Assembly (NCBI RefSeq): GCF_009725235.1
Contig: NZ_WJFC01000073.1
Location: 1 to 57,945, forward strand
DNA from: Scytonema sp. UIC 10036
GTDB lineage: Bacteria > Cyanobacteriota > Cyanobacteriia > Cyanobacteriales > Nostocaceae
Reading direction: 5' to 3'
DNA length: 57,945 nucleotides
Shown here: one piece after another, positions 36,383 to 43,320 of the stretch
How the letters are laid out: each line of letters starts with the position of its first letter
Numbering within the stretch: position 1 is the stretch's first letter
The notes under the pieces: model-generated
Databases searched by the model: none
Seen by the model: the letters and a program-made list of their open reading frames with translations, nothing else
Told to the model about the DNA's origin: nothing
Made by a program: the position numbers and the translations under genes

Positions 36383-36595
36383 TTATGCGATCGCTTTTGA
36401 CTCAATCTCCAGTCGATACTCGTATTGCTGAGCGTGAACACGGCGCTTCTCAAACTTGCAACCCCGCTTCTTTTTAAGAGTGTGCATGGTTGCGGAGAAT
36501 CGATGACTAATTTTCTCTACCAGTTCTTCAGTCGAGTGCCAGCCGCCGTCCGACATCAGTTCCAGTAAACGATCTGGAAGGTTATCATCTTTCAT
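36383..36595 (-). CDS. Small winged-helix-like protein
   Basis: 70 residues: LPDRLLELMSDGGWHSTEEL then VEKISHRFSATMHTLKKKRG. The pattern of a short helix-turn-helix followed by a strand (EYRLEIES) suggests a winged-helix DNA-binding domain. Unknown role; it stands between the toxin-antitoxin pair and the CRISPR-repeat-like region. Confidence 0.55.
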   Translation of the reverse strand: MKDDNLPDRLLELMSDGGWHSTEELVEKISHRFSATMHTLKKKRGCKFEKRRVHAQQYEYRLEIESKAIA

Positions 36596-36800
36596 GGCAA
36601 ATTGTTTCTAATAACTGTACAACTAGACAAGCCATACGCTAACCTTATGAAGTGCGTCCAACACAACATAGGCGGACTAGGCAATTATCTAGTTCGCTTT
36701 CAAGTCTATCAAAATTTTCATCGTCCGTATAATAGACGTTAAGTTAATAGCTTGAGGACTTTTCAAATGATTGGGGAAATTGTACTCTACAAATAAGCTC

Positions 36801-36897
36801 CAAAAAATTCACTCTCATCCCTATCAGGGATTGAAATCGTGTAAATGGAGCGCTTAAGTTAATAGCACAACTTTATGAATCCCTATCAGGGTTCTCT
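36801..36897. CRISPR. Possible relic CRISPR repeats (two units)
   Basis: ATCCCTATCAGGGATTGAAAT (from 36817) and ATCCCTATCAGGG (from 36879), 62 bases apart, share the palindromic core seen in cyanobacterial CRISPR repeats ending in GATTGAAA-type sequence. The second unit is cut after the core. TTAAGTTAATAGC is also repeated at 36739 and 36854. With only two units of odd spacing, this is a candidate, not a proven array. Confidence 0.35.
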
Positions 36898-36924
36898 AGC
36901 CAGAACAAAATTCTGGCTTTTTTT
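36898..36924 (+). terminator. Strong intrinsic terminator
   Basis: AGCCAGAA, loop CAAAA, TTCTGGCT, then seven T. It closes any transcript coming through the repeat-like region from the left. No gene ends just before it, which supports a non-coding transcript (relic array). Confidence 0.75.
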
Positions 36925-37041
36925 AGTGGTTGCTGCCGAAATACAAATAAATTTTGTGCCTTATCACTCCTAACACGCGTTGATATAATTAAATTAACTT
37001 CTCAAGCTATAATATGTCAATATTGTAAATATAAATTTTGA

Positions 37042-37902
37042 ATGCCTAGGAAAAAAGAGACAATTACACTATCAATACCAACAGGAATCAGAGAGCAGCT
37101 CGAAGAAATCGCCTGTCGCTTAGGCATCTTCTGGGGTAAATCCCCTAGTGTCTCTGGGTTGTTGGTGGCGATCGCTCAACAACAGCCAGAAATTAAAAAG
37201 CTTTTCACCCTCACTCCAGATCAAGTCGCAGCACTACAACAGGCAGCAAAAATCCTGATTGATATGGGTTACATTGGAGAAGCTCACACTCTTTTAAACT
37301 TACTGTTAGAACAGGGAAACCTTGAAACACCTTTGCAACAAGCACTTACAGGACTTCTTAATCAGCCTAGTGAAGCATGGCGTAGCCAAATAGAGCAGTT
37401 CCGCCGGAACTATCAACCATTTCAACTACTTTATGGGAATGCTCAAGGAGAAAATTTAGCGTTTACAGTTCGTTATGCTGAGATTTCCTTTGAAGAGAAG
37501 CGCTATTACCTGAATATCTGGTGTGAAGAAACACAAGACATTAGAAACCCAGATTTTCCAGAACTTTTACATAATCGCTGTTTGCGTTTAGATAGAATCA
37601 ACCGTGTTGAGCCAATAAACGGACACTGGAGGCATGAAGGCTTAGATTTCTTAAAAGTGTACTTACACTTTTTTCGCGGAATGGTGAAAGCCTATGAACC
37701 AAGACCAAACGACATAAGTGATGAAGTTATTGGAGACGTGCGCCAAGTCGTGCGGCGTGTGCCAAATCCCTTTTGGTTAATTCGAGAAGTATTGCGGTAT
37801 GGGGAAGATTGCGTAGTCGTGTCACCAGAAAACGTGCGATCGCAAGTCCGAGAAAACCTCAAAACTCTTTGCCAACGCTATGATTTGAAAGTTGATTCCT
37901 AG
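37042..37902 (+). CDS. WYL-domain transcriptional regulator
   Basis: 286 residues. The N-terminal 35 residues (RKKETITLSIPTGIREQLEE) resemble a ribbon-helix-helix or short DNA-binding segment. A WYL-type domain covers about 130-230 (RYYLNIWCEET, NRCLRLDRINRVEPI). WYL regulators near CRISPR loci are known in cyanobacteria (Synechocystis Sll7009 represses a type I-D array). Divergent from the decayed cas operon and directly after the repeat-like region; control of this locus is inferred. Confidence 0.82.
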   Translation: MPRKKETITLSIPTGIREQLEEIACRLGIFWGKSPSVSGLLVAIAQQQPEIKKLFTLTPDQVAALQQAAKILIDMGYIGEAHTLLNLLLEQGNLETPLQQALTGLLNQPSEAWRSQIEQFRRNYQPFQLLYGNAQGENLAFTVRYAEISFEEKRYYLNIWCEETQDIRNPDFPELLHNRCLRLDRINRVEPINGHWRHEGLDFLKVYLHFFRGMVKAYEPRPNDISDEVIGDVRQVVRRVPNPFWLIREVLRYGEDCVVVSPENVRSQVRENLKTLCQRYDLKVDS

Positions 37903-38259
37903 GAATGCAAACAACTGAGACAGCAAATAAGCGCTTACAAAACTTAGTCTTGTATGAGCCGGAAAGCAACATTAGCTATCTTGTGTAAGACATTATGACT
38001 TTCTGGTGGGATGGGCGTTTTGCCTGTCCTTCTTTTTCTTGTGTAGTTCCTAGCTAAGAATTCGCTATATCTCTTGCTGCATAAAGATTTACGTTTGATG
38101 CCCGTTGACTTTTATTGCTACTTAAATACTGTTAAGGCTTTGTATCTATTTATTTTGCTAAACAGTACTCCACTGAAAGAGATATGGCAAGTTTTAGGAA
38201 TTAGTAACTAAAATAGTGGAGTTATGATAACGTTAATATTATCAAAGGTCTAAAGTTAA
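37903..38259. other. Gap with terminator-like hairpin
   Basis: GGATGGGC (38009-38016), loop GTTTT, GCCTGTCC (38022-38029), then TTCTTTTTCTT: a probable terminator for the WYL gene. The rest is AT-rich and presumably holds the promoter of the RelE/XRE pair. Confidence 0.5.
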
Positions 38260-38679
38260 GTGAGCCGATGGACAGTTGAGTTTTATCAATCTCAAAACGG
38301 CAATTCTCCGGTTATGGATTGGTTTAACGAACAAGAAGCAAAGGTGCGGGCTAAATTGGCTCGTATTTTTGAACTCCTAGAAGAGCATGGTACGGCTGTA
38401 GGAAAACCTTATGTCGCGCCGCTTGAGGATAAACTGTATGAAATCCGAGTAGAACAAGATACAAATATTTATCGAACTATCTACTTTGCCTACACTGGCA
38501 AGCGGTTCATTCTGCTTCACGCTTTCCAAAAGAAAACTCAAAAGACCCCCAAAAAAGAAATTGAACTAGCTAAACAACGGATGAAAACGTTTTTGGCTGG
38601 TGAAAAGCAACCAAGGCTTCCTGAAGAAGAGGTTGAGGAAAGCAAAAAACTTAAACTTAAAAAGAGCAAGAAAAAATGA
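38260..38679 (+). CDS. RelE/HigB-type toxin (phage Gp49-like)
   Basis: 139 residues from GTG 38260 (SRWTVEFYQSQNGNSPVMDW). The core matches the Gp49-like HigB family: KPYVAPLEDKLYEIRV...YRTIYFAYTGKRFILLHAFQKKTQKTP. Predicted mRNA interferase. A Lys-rich tail of about 35 residues (KLKLKKSKKK) is longer than usual. The stop overlaps the antitoxin ATG by four bases. Confidence 0.9.
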   Translation: MSRWTVEFYQSQNGNSPVMDWFNEQEAKVRAKLARIFELLEEHGTAVGKPYVAPLEDKLYEIRVEQDTNIYRTIYFAYTGKRFILLHAFQKKTQKTPKKEIELAKQRMKTFLAGEKQPRLPEEEVEESKKLKLKKSKKK

Positions 38680-39020
38680 ATTCCAACACAATTTCTTGGA
38701 AATCTATTCGCAGTCAAGTCTTGGCAGATCCAAAAGTAAAAGCTGAGTATGATGCACTGGAAACTGAATTTAACCTTGCGCGACAAGTCATTAGCCTTAG
38801 AAAGGCAAGTGGTTTAAGTCAACGCGACTTTGCAGATAAGATCGGAATTAAACAACCGCAACTCGCCAGAATTGAATCTGGAAAACAGATGCCTAAGCTT
38901 GAAACTTTAACAAAGCTTGCATCTGGTGCAGGCTATGCAGTTGAAATTCACTTCGTACCGATAGAAAATAAGCAAGCTCCAAAAATTGAGCCAGTGCGAA
39001 TTCCTGCTGAGCCATCTTGA
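38676..39020 (+). CDS. XRE-family antitoxin
   Basis: 114 residues. An HTH_3 domain (LRKASGLSQRDFADKIGIKQ, PQLARIESGKQMPKLETLTK) follows about 40 residues that probably bind the toxin. Toxin-first order and ATGA overlap are typical of HigBA-like pairs. Expected to repress its own operon. Confidence 0.92.
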   Translation: MNSNTISWKSIRSQVLADPKVKAEYDALETEFNLARQVISLRKASGLSQRDFADKIGIKQPQLARIESGKQMPKLETLTKLASGAGYAVEIHFVPIENKQAPKIEPVRIPAEPS

Positions 39021-39087
39021 GAAAAACTTTGCGATTTTCCAAAAAAAGCTCCCCAAAGTAGTGCTGCTTGGTTGGTTCCATCAATGT

Positions 39088-40107
39088 TCATTCAATTCCC
39101 TCCAATAACTTGGCAACTTGCTCTGGAGCAGGAAGCTGATGTTGGAGTTCTTCAGGTACCGTAGAAACTATCTGATAAGTTGCCACACCAATTGGTTTAT
39201 TTGATTCTTTGAGTGCATACTCAACAATCGTTTTATTTTTAGATTTGCAAAGAATAATGCCAATTGATGGGTTCTCATCAGGTAGCTTTACTTTGTCATC
39301 CAAAGCAGCTAAATAAAACTGCATCTTGCCAACATACTCAGGCAAAAACTTACCAATCTTTAGTTCTACTGCTACCAAACATTTCAAACTACGGTGATAT
39401 AGAACAATATCTATAAAGTATTCTTCATCATCAATTTCCAGACGATATTGACTACTAATAAAGGCAAACATCCCTCCCATTTCTTGTAAGAATGGTTGCA
39501 CCCTTGTCAGAATTTCCTTTTCTAGCTCACGCTCGCTGTATTCATCACCTAATTCTAAAAAGTCAAACGTGTATTCATCCTTAACCGCTAATTTTGCGCG
39601 AGCGCGTATTTCCTCCGGTACGGCTTTATCAAAATTAGTTTGGTTCAGCAGGGTTTTCTCATAAGTTTTATTCTCAATTTGATGAATTAAAACGTTCTTT
39701 GTCCAACCAAACTTGCGAGTCATTCTGAGATAAAACTCTCGTTCCAAATCATCCTTACACTTTTCGAGAATGACAAGATTGTGAGTCCATCCAATTTCTG
39801 CAACCATTGGTTGCAGTTTTTCATTCTGGCTGTAAGTAACATAAAAACTCCGCATATTCCAAATATTACGGGCAGAAAATCCACTAATCCCAGGAAACTC
39901 TGCCTGCAAATCCCTTGCTAACTGTTCTACCACTGATTTTCCCCAACTAGCCCCCTGTTGACGGGTTACTATCATCTTGCCAATGTCCCAGTATAGGGCA
40001 ATGAGTTGTTTATTTACGGCTTTCAATGCTTCATATTGAGCAGAACGAATGCGTTGTTTTATTTCAACTAGTAAGTTTTTGTAATCATCCGGAATCGGCT
40101 TACTCAT
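39088..40107 (-). CDS. DUF1016 / YhcG-type PD-(D/E)xK nuclease
   Basis: 339 residues. N-terminal DUF1016 helices (YWDIGKMIVTRQQGASWGKS, FSARNIWNMRSFY) and a C-terminal nuclease core DIVLYHRSLKCLVAVELKIG with Asp and ExK. The family has been linked to DNA repair, phage defence and mobile elements; function here is unknown. It begins at ATG 40107. It is convergent with the RelE/XRE pair, fitting a small defence-like cluster beside the cas remains. Confidence 0.9.
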   Translation of the reverse strand: MSKPIPDDYKNLLVEIKQRIRSAQYEALKAVNKQLIALYWDIGKMIVTRQQGASWGKSVVEQLARDLQAEFPGISGFSARNIWNMRSFYVTYSQNEKLQPMVAEIGWTHNLVILEKCKDDLEREFYLRMTRKFGWTKNVLIHQIENKTYEKTLLNQTNFDKAVPEEIRARAKLAVKDEYTFDFLELGDEYSERELEKEILTRVQPFLQEMGGMFAFISSQYRLEIDDEEYFIDIVLYHRSLKCLVAVELKIGKFLPEYVGKMQFYLAALDDKVKLPDENPSIGIILCKSKNKTIVEYALKESNKPIGVATYQIVSTVPEELQHQLPAPEQVAKLLEGIE

Positions 40108-40169
40108 GTTTACTAATAATTTGATTTTTCAGTCTAATTAAAATTATCTCTCAATCAATGTCACTCATA

Positions 40170-40246
40170 ACGTAGGTTGGGTTGAGGAACGAAACCCAAC
40201 ATTGACAGACATTTGTTGGGTTTCACACACGGTAAACCCAACCTAC
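40170..40246. repeat. GTAGGTTGGGTTGAGG dispersed repeat
   Basis: CGTAGGTTGGGTTGAGGAAC near the left edge and GGTAAACCCAACCTAC at the right form an inverted repeat with an internal GTTGGGTTT copy. Same family as 7403-7500 and 42824-42898. Confidence 0.75.
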
Positions 40247-40291
40247 AATTTCCCGCTCCGAGCAGTATTGGCACCGAAGGGAGTAGCTTCG

Positions 40292-41371
40292 CTAATTTTG
40301 TGCCGGATTATTGTCGCTGGGATTGCCGTTCCCAGGATTGCCATTTCCTGGATTGCCAACTGGATTGTCGTTTCCTGGATTGCCGTTTCCTGGGTTACCA
40401 TTTCCTGGATTGCCGTTACCAGGGTTACCATTTCCTGGATTATTGTTGCCGGGATTGTTGTTAACAGGCTGGGTAGCAGGTTTAGAATTGCTACCTTTAC
40501 CAGTATTTGACAAAACTTGTCCTGTGTCTAATAGGTTCTCTACTGGAGAATAGTCTCTCATCAAATTGTTGTGTATGCGATCGCTACTGTGATGAGTCGA
40601 GGTATTGCCAGAAGAAGTCGTTGTCGTTAAAACAGGCAAGTTTTCTATCACACCCTGACCTATTAATGGCTGTTGTGTTGCAACTGCAGCCGCCGTTTCA
40701 GCCTGAACGCTAGCGATCGCCGGATCTAAACTCGGTACACCACTTTTAAGAGTTAAATCTAGCCCCCGAACCAAATTGCTTGTTTCATAAAAAGTTCTCA
40801 GGTCAAAATCGTATAAACCCTGAAACCTATCTTTAACGACAACTATCAATTGTCCAGCTGCCAAATTTTGGTTTTGAGAAGCATTCTTGTTCTGAACTTG
40901 AATACCGCTATTTGTTAATGCACCTACAATGGTGGTGTCTGTTTGTGGATCGTAGCGTACAAACAGTGCAGAACCGCGAATTGCGGCTGCAGCATTTGGT
41001 GTATTGATCTGTGTTTTTCCTTGTCCTGGTCGAATCAGCAACAATATTGTTCCATTTGAAAGTCTTAAGTTTCGTGTTTTTGGTAAGAACTGAAAGACAG
41101 CCTGTTGTCCAATTCGCGCCATGGAACCATCGTTAAACCGCAATTCTGCCAAAGAAGCTCTACCAGTAGACAAGCCATCTCCAGGAATCATGGAATCCAA
41201 CTTGCGTGCCTGACGCTGCGGCTTGTTGTGAGGCACGAGTTGCACTAGGTTCTTCAGTTCCTGAATAACAGCCAGTGTTAAGGGAGTCACAGCGCTTGCT
41301 TTCTGTGGCAAAGGTAAAACAACACTTCCCCATAAACTCATTACTAGCAGTATCAACAACTTGCGGAACAT
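40292..41371 (-). CDS. FecR-domain protein with Gly-Asn-Pro repeat tail
   Basis: 359 residues from ATG 41371 (MFRKLLILLVMSLWGSVVLP), a signal peptide; a start at 41404 would add 11 residues. The FecR domain (about residues 60-180) shows SMIPGDGLSTG, AELRFNDGSMARIG, LLLIRPGQGKTQINTPNAAA and IRGS. The C-terminal 70 residues are (G-N-P-G-N) repeats with a perfect five-residue period, probably a flexible extracellular tail. No sigma factor or TonB receptor is adjacent, so this is one of the cyanobacterial FecR proteins of unknown role. Confidence 0.85.
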   Translation of the reverse strand: MFRKLLILLVMSLWGSVVLPLPQKASAVTPLTLAVIQELKNLVQLVPHNKPQRQARKLDSMIPGDGLSTGRASLAELRFNDGSMARIGQQAVFQFLPKTRNLRLSNGTILLLIRPGQGKTQINTPNAAAAIRGSALFVRYDPQTDTTIVGALTNSGIQVQNKNASQNQNLAAGQLIVVVKDRFQGLYDFDLRTFYETSNLVRGLDLTLKSGVPSLDPAIASVQAETAAAVATQQPLIGQGVIENLPVLTTTTSSGNTSTHHSSDRIHNNLMRDYSPVENLLDTGQVLSNTGKGSNSKPATQPVNNNPGNNNPGNGNPGNGNPGNGNPGNGNPGNDNPVGNPGNGNPGNGNPSDNNPAQN

Positions 41372-41638
41372 AGTTTGCAGCCTCGGGCAATCGTCATTCG
41401 TCATTTGTCATTTGTCATTGGTAAGAATTCTAGGTAGATTTAGAGTTTGTAATAGAGTTCCATCTATTTCTACTGACCTGTACTAGTCATTACCCAACTA
41501 TGCACCCCAAGTCAAATTATCTTTAGTTACTAAAAATAAAACTTCAGCATAATTACGGTTTTTTGATGAAGAAAGCTTGAAGAATGAGGGCTGAAGGCTA
41601 AGGGTATAGGGTAAATGTGTTGCTAAAAATCTTTTAAT

Positions 41639-41950
41639 TTACATACCAGAATTAGATAAAAGTCTTGGTGGATGGGCATTGTTACCCGTTCGTTTATGCA
41701 AATTAAATGTAAAGTCCAAATCACATAGATGGCGTTCTTCTGGCTTAGTTCGATCGTGACTACTTGAAGCCAAAGTCTTGCTGTCGGGACTGAACTGAAC
41801 GCTATTGGTTGAAGCACTCAACCATTTGAAAGTAGTAATTTCCTTACCTTTTATAGTCCATACTTTGATGGAGTTGTCCGAACTTGCCGAAACTAACATC
41901 TTGCTGTTTGGGCTAATATTGACATCTCCAAAACTATCTAATGGGTGAAA
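41639..41950 (-). pseudogene. WD40-repeat protein fragment
   Basis: About 1.5 WD40 units survive: ISPNSKMLVSASSDNSIKVW then VQFSPDSKTLASSSHDRT, after which an unrelated sequence leads to a stop. The upstream side is cut by the dispersed repeat at 41964. No start or kinase part remains nearby. It is a relic of a larger WD40 gene. Confidence 0.75.
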
Positions 41951-41963
41951 CGATTTTTCCTCT

Positions 41964-42080
41964 CTCGTTCCCAGCCAGAGGCACAGAATGCATTACTAGA
42001 GGCTCTGCCTCGCTTTGTAGGTAGAGCACAGGAGGCGGAGCCTCCTTGAAGGCATTCCCAGGCTCCGCCTGGGAACGAGG
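41964..42080. repeat. CGTTCCCAGGC dispersed repeat cluster
   Basis: CTCGTTCCCAGCC, GAGGCTCTGCCTCGC, GGAGGCGGAGCCTCC and GCATTCCCAGGCTCCGCCTG, ending GGGAACGAG. It is the longest copy of the family also seen at 13846 and 21136, sharing the block from CTCGCTTTGTAGGTAGA to the end with the 21136 copy. Confidence 0.8.
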
Positions 42081-42199
42081 TGATACAACTACAAGTTTGG
42101 AAGAGCAAATTTTCCCTTCTGCCCTTTGCCTTTGACCTTCGATCCTCTACCTTGCTGCCTGATAAGATAAGATGTTAGGCTACATTTTAGGTATCGGTT

Positions 42200-42571
42200 T
42201 TGGAAACTACAACTTGTCCCCGTTGCCATCAACCTGTTAACTCCCAATCTGTCACTTGTCCCCATTGTCGCGTCGAGTTAAAAGCTTACGGACATCCAGG
42301 TATTCCCCTGCATCGTGCCACTGGGGAAAAATATCTCTGCGACACTTGTACGTACAATGCCGATGACAGCTGCACTTATCCCCAGCGTCCTTATGCTAAA
42401 GAGTGCATCCTCTACCAAAATGTAGATGAAAGGGAATTAGAGTTGCAGCAGCAGAAACAATCTAGCAGCTTAGGTGTCACTGTTCAAAATTGGGTGAGAC
42501 GCAATCAAGCTTTGCTACTGTTGCTGGCTTTATTGTTTATTTGTTTTCTCATTGTATTATCTACTTCTTAG
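42200..42571 (+). CDS. Zinc-ribbon membrane protein, 123 aa
   Basis: Begins at TTG 42200 (METTTCPRCHQPV). Two CxxC pairs (CPRC, CPHC) form a zinc ribbon, then CDTCTYNADDSCTY and AKEC supply four more cysteines. One C-terminal membrane helix (ALLLLLALLFICFLIVLS). Cysteine spacing suggests two metal sites on the cytoplasmic side. Function unknown. Confidence 0.78.
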   Translation: METTTCPRCHQPVNSQSVTCPHCRVELKAYGHPGIPLHRATGEKYLCDTCTYNADDSCTYPQRPYAKECILYQNVDERELELQQQKQSSSLGVTVQNWVRRNQALLLLLALLFICFLIVLSTS

Positions 42572-42898
42572 CAGACAGTGACCAGTGACCAGTCATCAGT
42601 GACCAATTTATTCCAGTACTACAAGTGGGGAATTTGAATAATGAAACATTTTTTCCGTAAATAACTTTAGAGGCTTGTATCGTATACGTAACTGCTCATT
42701 GTTCGTTTGTTATTTGTCATTTCTTATTGATTATTTGTCATTTTTCTCTGGTCAGGTGGTCACTGTTCACCGATCGCTGGTCACTAATGACTGGTTCAAT
42801 ACTGCAAGGGCTCTCGAATTTTTGTAGGTTGGGTTGAGGAACGAAACCCAACATTTACAAGCATTTGTTGGATTTCGTTCCTCAACCCAACCTACGTA
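42572..42898. repeat. Heptamer remnants and GTAGGTTGGG repeat
   Basis: Scattered GTGACCA, GTCATTT and GGTCACT units lie at 42575-42610 and 42695-42790. A full GTAGGTTGGGTTGAGGAACG inverted repeat occupies 42824-42898. The stretch 42899-43320 holds only a short unsupported frame (62 aa at 42905). Confidence 0.65.
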
Positions 42899-43320
42899 AT
42901 TTCATTGTTTGAGCTTAACCGACAAGTATTGATGACTGGTCAGGTGATTTTTTCTTCTTTTCTTTCTTCGCTGAAAAATTCAGCAAATATACAGTGTGAT
43001 ATATTAGGTGTTTACTTTTATCCTAGGTATTTAAGAGCTAACCAGAGTGCAGCATTACAAAATAGCCAACCTAGCAACGACTTGATTCGTTGAAGTCGAT
43101 CGTGGCTAAGACTCTCTCCGAGGTCAATTGATTCGTCAACTACGCATCCTCATGCTAGACGAGTTAATGACATCGAAGAACGCTTACGAATGACCTTTAT
43201 ATGCGTGTAGTAAAGCAGATTGAAGTAGCTTTTCAAGGCAATAGCACCAAATGTATGTCACAACTTCTTCAAACAGTATTCTTTATCCCAATAAAAGACG
43301 TGGGAATATAAGGAAGAGCA

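Noticed and set aside
40202..40713. Several plus-strand frames rich in Gly-Leu-Pro or Ile-Ala-Trp repeats
   Set aside because: They are the antisense readings of the GNPGN repeat of the FecR gene.
42905..43093. 62-aa plus-strand frame
   Set aside because: No family, poor start context, inside a repeat-rich gap.
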